Positions 1 to 8,414 are shown, counted from the stretch's first letter. The stretch: 38,027 nt of DNA from Chloroflexi bacterium UBA4730 (GCA_002404155.1 DHJC01000054.1:35513-73539), one strand, 5' to 3'. The notes: generated by a model from the sequence alone, not told the origin. Made by a program: numbers and translations.

Positions 1-704
1 ACCATCTTCGCCGCGCGCCGCGTCGTACCACCGGACTTGATCGAGCCCGCGACGGAGTCGGCGGCCCGCATGAACGACAGGGGCCCGGAAGCGAGCCCGC
101 CGCCGGAGAGGTGCTCCTTGCTCGAGCGGATCGTCGAGACGTTGATGCCCGATCCGGAGCCGCCCTTGAAGATGACGCCTTCGGTCTTGAACCAGTCGAG
201 GATGGAGTCCATCGAGTCCTCGACGGAGAGGATGAAGCACGCGGCCGCTTGTGCGCGCGCGCCGGGCACACCGATGTTGAACCAGACCGGCGAGTTGAAC
301 GACGCGTGCTGGTGGACCATCAGGTACTTGAGCTCATCGGAGAAGATCGCGGCGTCATCGCCGCCGGCGAAGTAGCCCTTCTCGACGCCCCACCGGGTGA
401 TCGTGTCGATGACCCGGTCGACCATCTGGCGCACGCTCGTCTCGCGGGCCGGGGTACCGAGCTTGCCGCGGAAGTACTTCGACGCGACGACGTTCGTGGC
501 GGTCATCGACCAGAACGACGGCACCTCGACGCCCTTCTGCTCGAAGACGTTGCCCCCGTCACCGGGGATCACCGCATCACGGAGTTCCCACTGGATCTTG
601 TCGTACGGATGCGTGCCGTCGTGCGTGAAGTAGCGCTCGAAGCGGAGCCCCGAGGGCTGGGGGTCGCGGTGGGCGGACTGCGGCGGTAGCTCGGCAATGG
701 CCAT
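1..704 (-). CDS. nrdJ: Vitamin B12-dependent (class II) ribonucleotide reductase, N-terminal part
   Basis: The first 234 codons of adenosylcobalamin-dependent ribonucleotide reductase, which makes deoxyribonucleotides in the cytoplasm. The gene runs off the left edge of the window, so the glutamate/cysteine radical site and the C-terminus are not visible. The translation from ATG at 704 reads MAIAELPPQSAHRD and then has strong family landmarks: VFEQKGVEVPSFWSMTATN, SFNSPVWFNIGVPG, ACFILSVEDSMDSILDW, FKGGSGSGINVSTIRSSKEH and GPLSFMRAADSVAGSIKSGG. The ATG follows the stop of a 36-codon upstream ORF by one base, and a GGAG lies about 8 nt upstream. Two NrdR-type boxes precede it at 849-893, so deoxynucleotide-dependent repression is likely. 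The family call is firm; the exact start is likely. Confidence 0.95.
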   Translation of the reverse strand, partial: MAIAELPPQSAHRDPQPSGLRFERYFTHDGTHPYDKIQWELRDAVIPGDGGNVFEQKGVEVPSFWSMTATNVVASKYFRGKLGTPARETSVRQMVDRVIDTITRWGVEKGYFAGGDDAAIFSDELKYLMVHQHASFNSPVWFNIGVPGARAQAAACFILSVEDSMDSILDWFKTEGVIFKGGSGSGINVSTIRSSKEHLSGGGLASGPLSFMRAADSVAGSIKSGGTTRRAAKM

Positions 705-705
705 T

Positions 706-816
706 TCAGGGCTCCGAGTAAGAAGTGGGGTGAGCGGTCTGAGAACTGGTCGGACGGAGGAGCAATAGAAGGAGACGATCCGGCTGCGCGGTGGCATGCG
801 CGGAAGCGTGCGACAT
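706..816 (-). CDS. Short upstream ORF coupled to nrdJ (36 aa, unknown)
   Basis: An ATG at 816 lies about 10 nt after a strong purine Shine-Dalgarno (GAGGAGGAG, in 825-836). It opens 36 codons beginning MSHASAHATAQPDR, containing six consecutive leucines written with five different codons (including CTA, TTG and CTT, uncommon in this GC-rich DNA), and ending at TGA 708-706. One base later comes the nrdJ ATG, so translation could be coupled. The peptide resembles nothing I know. It lies between the NrdR-type boxes and nrdJ and would be on the same transcript. It could be a regulatory leader peptide, or a chance ORF in the nrdJ leader. Confidence 0.4.
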   Translation of the reverse strand: MSHASAHATAQPDRLLLLLLRPTSSQTAHPTSYSEP

Positions 817-848
817 GGCCAATTCTCTCCTCCTCAAGTCGCTGCGGC

Positions 849-893
849 TACTAGATGTCGTCCCGATGGGTACCGTCGGCACAACATCTAGTG
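849..893 (-). promoter_or_regulatory. Tandem NrdR-type boxes upstream of nrdJ
   Basis: Two 14-bp sites start exactly 31 bp apart (849-862 and 880-893). On the minus strand the distal one reads CACTAGATGTTGTG, close to the NrdR consensus CACWATATWTWGTG. The other (TACTAGATGTCGTC on the plus strand) is a weaker copy in opposite orientation. Together they form an imperfect inverted repeat with arms of about 20 bp. Paired boxes separated by a whole number of helical turns are typical of NrdR operators in front of ribonucleotide reductase genes. A TTGACA at 936-931 (minus) may be part of the promoter; the hexamer 17 bp downstream (CATCGT) is a poor -10. Confidence 0.8.
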
Positions 894-1016
894 GCCGCAG
901 GGGGCGAACGATGCTCCGGCGGGTAGGCCTTGTCAAGAGCGGAAAGGACACGATTTCACACCGACTTCGAGGGCCGCCGACTTCTGGCGAAATCGGGCGC
1001 AGACGGGGCCTGGAAG

Positions 1017-2309
1017 CTAGGCGGGCGCTCCGACCGCATCGGTCTGGGCAGCCTGGACGAACCCCCGAACACCGCCGCGAAGGTCGTCCTCGGAGATGTT
1101 GAGAGCCGGGATGAACCGGACCACCTGATCGTGCGAGCCGCAGGTGATGAGGAGCACGTCTCGCTCGAGCGCGCCGTGGATCGCGGCCTTGGACGCGGTC
1201 TTGTCCGCGAATTCGATCGCCGCCATCGCGCCGGTCGTGCGAATCTCGCGCACGCGCGGGTCGTGCCGCAGTGGCGCGAGCTCTTCGACGATGATCTTGC
1301 CGACGAGATTCGCTCGTTCGACCAGGCCCTCGTCCTTCAACACGTTGAGCGTCGCGAGGCCGGAGGCGCACGACACCGGGTTCCCGCCGAACGTCGACCC
1401 GTGGGTCGACGTCTTCCAGCGTTCGTGGATCGCGCGGGGGGCCACCACCGCGCCGAGGGGCATCCCGCCGCCAAGCGCTTTCGCCAGCGTCATCACATCG
1501 GGCGTGACCCCGAAGCGCTGCGCCGCGAACCAGGCACCGGTGCGGCCAAAGCCGGTCTGCACCTCGTCGAACACAAGGAGCGCGCCGATCCGAGTCGCGA
1601 GGTCGCGGAGGCCCTGGAGGAAGGACGTGGGTGCCGCGACGTAGCCGCCCTCGCCGAGCACCGGCTCGATGAGGATCGCCGCGACCTGCTCGGCGGGCAC
1701 GTCGTGCTCGAGCATCTGCTCGATGACGGCGAGCGAATGCTGGCCGCAGGTCTCCGCGTCATGCGCGGGCGTGATCGGGCAGTCGAGCGGGTACGGGTAC
1801 GGCGCCACATGCACCTCGGGGAGGAGCGCGCCGTAGCCCTTGCGGTAGAGCGACTTCGAGGTCGTGAGCGAGGCCGCACCCACCGTGCGCCCATGGAAGC
1901 CGCCGCGGAAGACGATGAGCGACTCGCGACCGGTCGTCTGGCGCGCGATCTTGATCGATGCCTCGACCGCCTCCGCACCGGAGTTGCCGAAGAACACCAT
2001 GTCCAGGCCGCGCGGCGTGATGGCCGTGAGCGCTTCCGCGAGCGCGACATTCGGCTCGTACGCGGCAACGCCGGCACAGATGTGCGCGAGCTTCGCGGCC
2101 TGGGTCTGAATCGCGGCGACGACGCGCGGGTGCGCGTGGCCGACCGGCGTGACCGCGATGCCGCAGGTGAGGTCGAGGACCCTACGGCCGTCGCGGGTGA
2201 TCAGCCAGCTCCCCTCCCCGCGGTCGACCTCGAGCCAGGTGTAGTGGCCGAGGACCGGCGAAAGGACCCGGGAGGCCCGCTGCTCGAGCGAGCCGGAAGA
2301 CTGTTTCAT
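1017..2309 (-). CDS. gabT: Class III PLP aminotransferase, 4-aminobutyrate aminotransferase-like
   Basis: A 430-aa cytosolic PLP enzyme of aminotransferase class III, most like 4-aminobutyrate aminotransferase, which moves the amino group of GABA to 2-oxoglutarate. Visible landmarks are the N-terminal DGRRVLDLTCGIAVTPVGH, FFGNSGAEAVEASIKIAR (cofactor phosphate region), FRGGFHGRTVGA, LLVFDEVQTGFGRTG (Asp about 248), TLAKALGGGMPLGA with the Schiff-base Lys about 277, and STFGGNPVSCASGLA. Length is normal. No Shine-Dalgarno precedes the ATG; instead TAGACT (2321-2316) lies 6 nt upstream, which suggests a leaderless mRNA. Acetylornithine or other omega-amino-acid aminotransferase activity is possible, and no partner such as succinate-semialdehyde dehydrogenase lies in the window. 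Confidence 0.85.
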   Translation of the reverse strand: MKQSSGSLEQRASRVLSPVLGHYTWLEVDRGEGSWLITRDGRRVLDLTCGIAVTPVGHAHPRVVAAIQTQAAKLAHICAGVAAYEPNVALAEALTAITPRGLDMVFFGNSGAEAVEASIKIARQTTGRESLIVFRGGFHGRTVGAASLTTSKSLYRKGYGALLPEVHVAPYPYPLDCPITPAHDAETCGQHSLAVIEQMLEHDVPAEQVAAILIEPVLGEGGYVAAPTSFLQGLRDLATRIGALLVFDEVQTGFGRTGAWFAAQRFGVTPDVMTLAKALGGGMPLGAVVAPRAIHERWKTSTHGSTFGGNPVSCASGLATLNVLKDEGLVERANLVGKIIVEELAPLRHDPRVREIRTTGAMAAIEFADKTASKAAIHGALERDVLLITCGSHDQVVRFIPALNISEDDLRGGVRGFVQAAQTDAVGAPA

Positions 2310-2623
2310 GAGGTCAGTCTAGGGGGTTCCGACGACCGGTCGGATCGCGCCGGTCCGGCCGGCAAGGCGCTCAGGTCTGGGCGGACAATCGACAGTTTCA
2401 TCCGGCATCCGGGGGGTGGACCGGTACGAACCTCCTACCCGTGGTGCGTGTCTTGCTACCTGGACTCGGCGTTATTCCAGTGATGCTCAGCCAGAAGGCA
2501 GCGTCTTTCTGGGCGCGTCTGACGCTCACCCCCCGAAAGTGTGACGCGGAGCAGGACCACTTTCCTACGCGCGGCCGCATGCCTGCTACCTACAGTTCGG
2601 CGTCAGTCGGGGAGGTGTTCAAG
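2310..2623. other. Divergent intergenic region, 314 bp
   Basis: It lies between the aminotransferase and the Tad-like operon. It holds the leaderless-type -10 for the aminotransferase and the Shine-Dalgarno of the TadE gene (2611-2615). A TACAGT at 2591-2596 could be a -10 for the Tad-like operon. I see no repeat or RNA gene. Confidence 0.4.
2316..2321 (-). promoter_or_regulatory. Probable -10 element of a leaderless promoter (aminotransferase)
   Basis: TAGACT on the minus strand, followed by 6 nt and the ATG of the aminotransferase. Transcription would start at or next to the start codon. No convincing -35 is seen. Confidence 0.5.
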
Positions 2624-3094
2624 TTGCGTACAGCCGGACGGTGGGTGGCGTCGGAGGTCGGCCAGTCCATGGTCGAGCTCGCGCTCGCGCTCCCGCTCCT
2701 CGTCTTCGGACTGCTTGGCGGGACCGACATGGCGCGGGCGTATGCCGTCCAGCTCGCGGTCCAAAACGGCGCGCGCGCGGCAGCGGAAGGAACTGCGCTC
2801 GATGCGGATCCCACGAGCGTGGAGGCGGAGGCGCACGCCCGGCAGGAGATGGAACGCACGCCCGGCCTGACGCTGACGTTGACCAACCCGACCATCACCC
2901 TCGTGTTCGCGCAGGCGAACGGCACGACACCCTGCGTGGGCGCGCTGGACACGTCCAAGGCCGGGCTCTCCACCATCGCCACGCCGTGCTACGCGCGCGT
3001 CCGGGTGCGCTACGCGTTCTCGACGCTGATCCCCTGGCCTGGGGTACCCCAGACCTTCAATTTCGATCGCTCCACGCGGTTCCGGCGATACTAA
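2624..3094 (+). CDS. TadE-like pilus-associated membrane protein
   Basis: A 156-aa TadE-like protein with one N-terminal membrane segment and an extracytoplasmic remainder. TTG at 2624 is chosen because GGAGG (2611-2615) lies 8 nt upstream; it gives an N-terminus MRTAGRWVASEVGQSMVELA with the hallmark short basic stretch, then GQSMVELALALPLLVFGLLG and D-ARAYAVQLAVQNGARAAAEG. In-frame ORF upstream to 2441 looks like leader. The C-terminal part contains two cysteines (TTPCVGAL, ATPCYARV) that could form a disulfide. The stop overlaps the next start (TAATG). TadE-type pseudopilins normally act with a Tad secretion ATPase and prepilin, neither of which is in this window. Confidence 0.8.
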   Translation: MRTAGRWVASEVGQSMVELALALPLLVFGLLGGTDMARAYAVQLAVQNGARAAAEGTALDADPTSVEAEAHARQEMERTPGLTLTLTNPTITLVFAQANGTTPCVGALDTSKAGLSTIATPCYARVRVRYAFSTLIPWPGVPQTFNFDRSTRFRRY

Positions 3095-3540
3095 TGAAGA
3101 TCGCACGCCGCGCTGAGGGCGGCCAGGCGCTGGTCGAATTCGCCCTCGTACTGCCGGTGCTGTTGCTGGTCATCCTGGGAATCCTGGATCTCGCGCGCGC
3201 CGTCTCTCAGGAGAACACCCTCGCGTTCGCAGCCCGCGAGGGGACGCGCTACGCGATCGTGCACGGCTCGAACGGTTCCCCTGCCATCTCGTGCCCGAGC
3301 CCGGGCCCGGGGGCGTCCTCGTGCGCGAACGCGGCCGTCACCGATGTCGTCACCCGCAACGCCATTGGCGTGCCGAACATCACCGTGATCCTGGGCTACC
3401 CGGACGGGAAGAACGACCGGAACAGCCGGGTATCGGTCGACGCGACCGCGCCGTTCGTGCCGCTGCCGTCGCAGTACCTGTTGAATGGCGCGCTCACCGT
3501 CACACTCCGAGGAGGTTCGATGCTGGTGATCCAACGATGA
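3094..3540 (+). CDS. TadE-like pilus-associated membrane protein
   Basis: A 148-aa paralogue of the preceding gene. The ATG overlaps the previous stop (TAATG). It starts MKIARRAEGGQALVEFALVL followed by a hydrophobic segment (LPVLLLVILGILDLARAV) and the family signature of an aromatic/small-residue helix ending in AAREGTRYAIVHG. A Ser/Pro-rich stretch with two cysteines (SCPSPGPGASSC) follows. It is probably anchored in the membrane with its C-terminus outside. The stop overlaps the start of the TadG-like gene (ATGA), so the three genes are one operon. Confidence 0.8.
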   Translation: MKIARRAEGGQALVEFALVLPVLLLVILGILDLARAVSQENTLAFAAREGTRYAIVHGSNGSPAISCPSPGPGASSCANAAVTDVVTRNAIGVPNITVILGYPDGKNDRNSRVSVDATAPFVPLPSQYLLNGALTVTLRGGSMLVIQR

Positions 3541-4802
3541 TGCATCTACGACGCGCTGCTCAGGACGAAGGCGGTCAGGCGATCGTGCTCATCGGCATCG
3601 TGCTCATGGCCCTGCTCTTCGCCGTGGGTCTGGCGATCGACACCGGCCAGCTGTACAACGGCCGTCGCACCGCTCAAGAGGCCGCCGATGCCGGGGCGTT
3701 CGCCGGTGCCGTCGTTCTGTACCAGAGCGGCTCCTCGGCGCAGGCTCAAGCAGCCGCGCGCGCCGATGCCGCGCTGAATGGGTACGGGACGAACACGCCC
3801 TCAGCCGGCACGACCGTCTCCGCGCAGGTGCCGAAATCAGGCGAATTCGCCGACGACGTGACTTGCGTGGAGGTCACCATCTCGACGCCGGTCCTCACCA
3901 CGCTCGTACCGCAGGCCGAGAGCTTCACGAGGGTGGCCGCGTCGGCGGTCGGGTGTAGCAAGCCATCCAACAGTGGCTATGCCGTGATCGCTCTCAATCA
4001 AGCCTGCGACACCGGCGCGACCGAGCTTTCGTCGAACGGTTCGCTCGACGTCCACGGCGGCAGCATCCAGGTGAACTCATGCGCGGCCCAGGCGGCCCAG
4101 AACGGGGGGATCGTCAAGCTTGAGCCCGGCTACGAAACCGATGTCGTCGGCGGCGTCCAAGGCTCGTGGCCGGCGCTCAACACCGGAAAACCGGTCATCC
4201 GAGATCCGTTCGCCGGCATTTCCAAGCCATTGATCAACGAGCTGCTGCCCTACAGCCCGGCGTGCCCCCCGTCGATCAACCAGCCGGGCATCTACACGAC
4301 CAGCTTCTCCAACAACTGCACCTACGTGTTCGCGCCGGGGACCTACATCTTCGCCGGCGGCAGCCTCGACCTCGGCGGCTCGCGCGCAGCGGCCTGCACC
4401 GGCAGTACCTGCAACCCTCCGACGGCCGACGGCGGCGTGTTCTTCTTCTTCACCAGCTCGAGCTACCCAGCGACCGGCGGCACCTGCGCGAGCCAGCCGT
4501 TGAAGATCGAGGGCGGCAGCGACACGACGCTGTCCGCGCCGACCAGCGGCGACTACCAGGGCATGCTGATCTGGCAGGACTCCGTGTGTACGCAGGAAAT
4601 TGACATCGGCGGCGGCGGTTCGATCACGACGACGGGCTCGATCTACGCACCCAACGCCACGCTGAGCGGCAACGGCACGCGCTCGAGCGTGAACCTCAGC
4701 CAGATCGTCGCGAAAGAGGTGAATACCCAGAACGCGAACTTCACGATCAGAGACGATCCTGGCCTCACGTTCCACGGCTTCATCCCGGCGCTCATGCAGT
4801 GA
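3537..4802 (+). CDS. TadG-like protein with long extracellular beta-rich domain
   Basis: A 421-aa protein that starts in an ATGA overlap with the TadE gene (a second ATG follows directly at 3540). Residues 1-60 match the Flp pilus TadE/G-like N-terminus: DEGGQAIVLIGIVLMALLFA and then VGLAIDTGQLYNGRRTAQEA-ADAGAFAGA. The remaining roughly 350 residues are Gly/Ser/Thr-rich with regularly spaced short beta-like stretches (GGSLDLGGS, GGGGSITTTGSIYAPNATLSG) and several cysteines, as in surface proteins with beta-helix-like passenger regions. It is probably exposed on the cell surface. No other Tad genes are present, so it may act as an adhesin or use a Tad machine encoded elsewhere. Confidence 0.75.
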   Translation: MMHLRRAAQDEGGQAIVLIGIVLMALLFAVGLAIDTGQLYNGRRTAQEAADAGAFAGAVVLYQSGSSAQAQAAARADAALNGYGTNTPSAGTTVSAQVPKSGEFADDVTCVEVTISTPVLTTLVPQAESFTRVAASAVGCSKPSNSGYAVIALNQACDTGATELSSNGSLDVHGGSIQVNSCAAQAAQNGGIVKLEPGYETDVVGGVQGSWPALNTGKPVIRDPFAGISKPLINELLPYSPACPPSINQPGIYTTSFSNNCTYVFAPGTYIFAGGSLDLGGSRAAACTGSTCNPPTADGGVFFFFTSSSYPATGGTCASQPLKIEGGSDTTLSAPTSGDYQGMLIWQDSVCTQEIDIGGGGSITTTGSIYAPNATLSGNGTRSSVNLSQIVAKEVNTQNANFTIRDDPGLTFHGFIPALMQ

Positions 4803-4805
4803 CGA

Positions 4806-4823
4806 CCGGGCGACGGAGCCCGG
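4806..4823. terminator. GC-rich hairpin between convergent genes
   Basis: CCGGGC, a 6-nt loop and GCCCGG form a perfect 6-bp stem just after the TadG-like stop, between convergent genes. There is no T-run, so intrinsic termination is only possible. Confidence 0.35.
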
Positions 4824-4848
4824 CTGCCACGCTCGGCCGAATGAGACC

Positions 4849-5487
4849 CTAAGCCCTCACGACGCGGATCTGGACGGTGCTGCGATCCTCGCCGAGGATC
4901 CCGACGCGATACCCGGGCACGTTCGCGACCGCGTCGGCGAACCGCCGCGGTCCCGACCACCGCAGGCGCAGCTTCAGGATCCCGGCGCGGTAGTACTCGA
5001 TGCGGAGCGCACCGACGCCCGGTACCCGGCGGAGGGCGAGCTCGAAGTGGTGCCAGTCGTCCGGCGTCGCCAGGGGCATCACGACGAGGTCCATCTCGCC
5101 GGCCGCGGGCGCCTCGCGGGTCACGAGGATCGGCGCGGCGGTGGGCTCGCTGGCGAGCGGCTCGGCGGCGAAGGCCTCCTGGAGCCTGATCACCATCGGC
5201 CGTACCGCGAGAGCTGTTCGCTCCGGCTCAGGCGTTTCGATCGCAGGTGCCGGCGGCGGCTCGTCGGCGCCGATCATGAGCGGGCGACCGCGCTGCGGAC
5301 GGTCGGACTCGATCGGTCCATCAACCCGGCGGGCCGTCTCCGGAGCGACCGGGGCCGGCGCGGAGCGCGCCGGCATGCCGATGCGGGAGGCAAGGTCAAT
5401 GGGGGCGTCGAGGTCCTCTGACCGGCCATTGCGCTTCTTTCTCACCACGGAGCTGACGCTAGGGTCTGGTCTGACCCCGCACCTCAC
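4849..5487 (-). CDS. Unrecognised protein with kinase-linked C-terminal domain
   Basis: Up to 212 aa, not recognised as a named family. The first 125 or so residues are basic then rich in Pro, Ala and Glu (a linker such as DEPPPAPAIETPEPE). The last 80 or so form a compact domain beginning EMDLVVMPLATPDDWHHFE, with LRRVPGVGALRIEYYRAGI, KLRLRW, FADAVANVPGYRVGI and TVQIRVV: an alternating strand/helix pattern compatible with a ferredoxin-like fold. The protein at 11189-12352 ends in a similar domain. It lies 108 bp downstream of the kinase/regulator pair at 5596-8414 on the same strand and may share its transcript. GTG 5487 is the longest start; a start nearer 5440 (GTG GTG AGA AAG) is equally possible. 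Confidence 0.6.
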   Translation of the reverse strand: MRCGVRPDPSVSSVVRKKRNGRSEDLDAPIDLASRIGMPARSAPAPVAPETARRVDGPIESDRPQRGRPLMIGADEPPPAPAIETPEPERTALAVRPMVIRLQEAFAAEPLASEPTAAPILVTREAPAAGEMDLVVMPLATPDDWHHFELALRRVPGVGALRIEYYRAGILKLRLRWSGPRRFADAVANVPGYRVGILGEDRSTVQIRVVRA

Positions 5488-5595
5488 CCGGCGGTGGGAG
5501 ACCTCGTATCGGCCCGTTTCCGCATCCCCCGAAAGGCGGAGCCGAACGAGAAATTGCTTCGTTTAGAGCCGTTTCAGCGGGGTTTCACTGGGTTT

Positions 5596-6285
5596 CTAGG
5601 ACTCGATGTCGGCCAAACCTCGCTTGTGGGCGTACAGCGCGACCTGCGTCCGGTCGGTGAGCTCGAGCTTCCCGAAGATGTTCGAGACATGGGTCTTGAC
5701 CGTCCGCTCGCTGATCTTCAGCTCGCTGGCGATCTCCTTGTTCGAGCGGCCGTGTGCGACAAGCTGCAGGACCTCGCGCTCGCGTGCGGTCAGGTCGTGG
5801 TAGCCCTCGTCGTCTTGGCCGCTGCGGGCGCCGTTCAGCGGCGCGCTGCGTAGCCGCCCAAACTCGTCGAGGACCCGCGCCGCGATGGATGGGTAGATGA
5901 GCGAGAAGCCGTCGGCGACGGTGCGGATCGAGTTCGCAAGTTGGGCCGCGGTCACTTCCTTCAACAGGTATCCGGATGCGCCCGCGCGGATCGAGCTGAA
6001 CACCAGCTCGTCCTGATCGTGGTTCGTGAGCACGATGACGCGCGTCGAGGGCACGGAGTTCCGGATGCGGCGCGTCGCGGTCACCCCGTCCCAGTCACCC
6101 ATCTTGATGTCCATAAGCACGATATCGGGCAGCATCTCCTGCGCGAGCGCGAGTGCCTGATGTCCGTCGCTCGCTTCACCCACCACGACGAGATCGCTTT
6201 CCATCTCGAGGATCGAGTGCAGACCGCTGCGCACGACCGCGTGGTCGTCCGCGATGAGGATGCGGATCTGTCGCGTGTCGGTCAT
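5596..6285 (-). CDS. NarL/LuxR-family response regulator
   Basis: A 229-aa DNA-binding response regulator. The receiver has the acidic pair (IADDHAVV), phospho-acceptor Asp about 59 in DIVLMDIKMGDWDG, Thr about 87 (VLTNHD) and Lys about 109 (GYLLKEVTAAQ). A GerE-type helix-turn-helix fills residues 164-229 (DLTAREREVLQLVAHGRSNK and SERTVKTHVSNIFGKL). Its ATG overlaps the kinase stop by four bases (ATGA), so the two genes are translationally coupled and the kinase at 6282-8414 is its likely partner. All catalytic residues are present. Target promoters are unknown. Confidence 0.93.
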   Translation of the reverse strand: MTDTRQIRILIADDHAVVRSGLHSILEMESDLVVVGEASDGHQALALAQEMLPDIVLMDIKMGDWDGVTATRRIRNSVPSTRVIVLTNHDQDELVFSSIRAGASGYLLKEVTAAQLANSIRTVADGFSLIYPSIAARVLDEFGRLRSAPLNGARSGQDDEGYHDLTAREREVLQLVAHGRSNKEIASELKISERTVKTHVSNIFGKLELTDRTQVALYAHKRGLADIES

Positions 6286-8414
6286 CGGCCGAAGAGCCGT
6301 GCGAGGATGCCGGGCCGCGTCGGAGGCGACGCGTCGTCGGCGAGCAGCTCGGCGCGAAGCACTCCGACCGTCGCACGCGAACGCTCATATGGGATCGTCG
6401 CCTCGATGGTCGTGCCGCCATGCGGCGCGCTCGTCACCACGAGCCGGCCGCCGACGGCCTCCGCCCGCTCTCGCATGCCCACGAGCCCGAAGTGGCCGTT
6501 CGCCTCCGCGCTCGCGGCCGTCGACGGCACGTCGAAGCCGGCGCCGTCGTCCGCGACCGTCATCACGACGTCAGTGTCGCTGTAGCTGAGCGTGACCGTC
6601 GCGCGCCGCGCGTCGGCGTGCTGCGCGACGTTCCGGAGCGCCTCGCCAACGATGCGGATCACCACGCGCTGCAGGTCGGCATCGAGCTCGCGTTCGCTCC
6701 CCCGCTCTTCCATATCGACTGCGAGCCCGGTCTGCCGTTTGAGATCGTCGATGACCCGCGCGACGGTCGTGGGCCGGCCGAGATCGCCGGGGCCGCTCTG
6801 CCGCAGCGCGCCCATGTACTGCCGCACGTCCGCGAGGGTCGCTCGCGCATCATGGGTCGCCTTCGCGAGCTGCTGGCCGAGCACCTGGGGGTTGCGCTGG
6901 AACGCCCGCTGGGCGCCCTCGAGGCTCAGCACGACCCCGGTGAGCTCTTGGGCCAGGCCGTCGTGCAGCTCCTGCGCGATGCGCTTCCGCTCGCCGGCGG
7001 TCGCCTCTTCATCGGCGGACGCCGCGTCCGTCGAGCGGACGATCTCGAAGAGGTACTCGGCTGCGGTCGCCGCAAAGTCGGCCTCGGCTGCGGTGTACGG
7101 CGCGCCCGCGCGGCCGAGCACGAGCAACCCGATCGTCTTGCCCTGCGCGCTCACCGGTGCGATGACGTAGTCCGTCGCCGGCGCAGCCGCCCAGGTGGGC
7201 GGCACCGGATCATCGATCGCGCAGCGCGCGCGCACCCGATGCTGCCGCTCGAACGCCTCGCCGAACGGCCCAGCCATTGCCGCGACGGGGATGACACACG
7301 GCGCCGCCGGGTCGTAGCCGCGGAACGCTCGGCGCTCAGCGGACCCATCGGCCGCGAGCACCCACAGCCCAACGACATCGTGGTGCATGACGTCGCCGAG
7401 CATCGCGACGGCCGTCTCGAGCTCCTGCTGCGGCTCGGCCCCGAGCGTCCCCAGTCGCGACAGCTCATAGAGCGCGATCGCCTGCTTGCGATCCTCTTCC
7501 GCACGCGCGACCGCACCGACGAACGACAGCGTCGCCGCGATGTCCACGCCGATCGCGCAGAGCGCGTCGAGGTCGGCCGCGTCGTAGTGCTCGCTCGACT
7601 CGCGGCGCTTCACGCTGCTGACGCCGATAATGTGATCCCCGTTGCGCAAGGGCGCGACGAGCGCGTCACCGATCGAGGGATCGTTGCCGCTGAATCGCTC
7701 GTCGCCGGTGACCGGGCCGCGCAGGAGAAGCGGTTGTCCGGTCTTCGCGACGAATCCCGAGATGCCCTCACCGATGCGCTTGCGATCGCCCTTGGCCGCA
7801 TCGGGCAGGCCCACCGAGCTCCGGATCGAGAGCACCCCGTTCTCAACGAGCATGATCGACACACCATCCGCGCCGAACACCCGCGCGAGGCCGCTCGTCG
7901 CGCGTTCGAGGAGGGTGTCGGGGTCACGCTCCGCGCGCACGATCTCCTGCAGCTCGCTCGACGCCTTGGTCCGCGCTTCGAGCTCGGCGGCCGCGCGCTG
8001 GATCCGCCAGAACGTGTTCTCTTCCACCAGCTCGAGCGCGACGAGGGCCGCAAGGCGCGCGAGGTTGGTGGATTCCTCGTCACTGAACGGGCCGCTCACC
8101 CGAAACGCCGCCAGCGCGCCGATCCGATGCTCGCGCCAGGCGACGGGCAGCGCGCGCATCGCCGTTGCGACGTGACCGTCCAGGAGCGGCACGTTCACAG
8201 CGCCGTCGCCGGGACCGCCGCCGAGCGCCGAGGTGAGGAGCGCGGTCTGCGCGCCGCCACGCCATGACGATTCGGGGCTGACGTTGTGCGCGGCGTACGT
8301 CACGAACGATTCATCGCGAGGCCGCAGGACGATGGCGAGCGCGTCGGCATGCGCAAGCTCGGCGAGCATCGCGACGCGGGTCGGCCAGAATTCACCCTCG
8401 CGCTCGACGGTCAT
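6282..8414 (-). CDS. Soluble triple-GAF sensor histidine kinase (HisKA_3)
   Basis: A 710-aa histidine kinase with no membrane segment. It has three GAF-like regions (about 1-135, 155-305 and 310-460; the second has the clearest GAF signature, GADGVSIMLV and GEGISGFVAKTGQPLL). The dimerisation/phospho-acceptor motif ERKRIAQELHDGLAQELTG has His about 484, followed by a HATPase domain with N box GEALRNVAQHA (Asn about 595), ADDGAGFD and GHFGLVGMRERAEAVGG. The C-terminus ends in a basic-hydrophobic tail RPGILARLFGR that recurs in the paralogue at 9020-11164. It senses a cytosolic signal, perhaps a small ligand or redox state; no haem or chromophore residue can be assigned from sequence. A GAAGGGA precedes the ATG by 5 nt. 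Confidence 0.92.
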   Translation of the reverse strand: MTVEREGEFWPTRVAMLAELAHADALAIVLRPRDESFVTYAAHNVSPESSWRGGAQTALLTSALGGGPGDGAVNVPLLDGHVATAMRALPVAWREHRIGALAAFRVSGPFSDEESTNLARLAALVALELVEENTFWRIQRAAAELEARTKASSELQEIVRAERDPDTLLERATSGLARVFGADGVSIMLVENGVLSIRSSVGLPDAAKGDRKRIGEGISGFVAKTGQPLLLRGPVTGDERFSGNDPSIGDALVAPLRNGDHIIGVSSVKRRESSEHYDAADLDALCAIGVDIAATLSFVGAVARAEEDRKQAIALYELSRLGTLGAEPQQELETAVAMLGDVMHHDVVGLWVLAADGSAERRAFRGYDPAAPCVIPVAAMAGPFGEAFERQHRVRARCAIDDPVPPTWAAAPATDYVIAPVSAQGKTIGLLVLGRAGAPYTAAEADFAATAAEYLFEIVRSTDAASADEEATAGERKRIAQELHDGLAQELTGVVLSLEGAQRAFQRNPQVLGQQLAKATHDARATLADVRQYMGALRQSGPGDLGRPTTVARVIDDLKRQTGLAVDMEERGSERELDADLQRVVIRIVGEALRNVAQHADARRATVTLSYSDTDVVMTVADDGAGFDVPSTAASAEANGHFGLVGMRERAEAVGGRLVVTSAPHGGTTIEATIPYERSRATVGVLRAELLADDASPPTRPGILARLFGR

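Noticed and set aside
705..1016. Cobalamin riboswitch upstream of B12-dependent nrdJ
   Set aside because: I see no B12-box-like sequence; the inverted repeat is better explained by paired NrdR boxes.
930..2483. A 517-codon plus-strand ORF opposite the aminotransferase
   Set aside because: It is the antisense shadow of a gene with full family motifs; its composition is Arg/Gly/Ala-rich with no recognisable domain.
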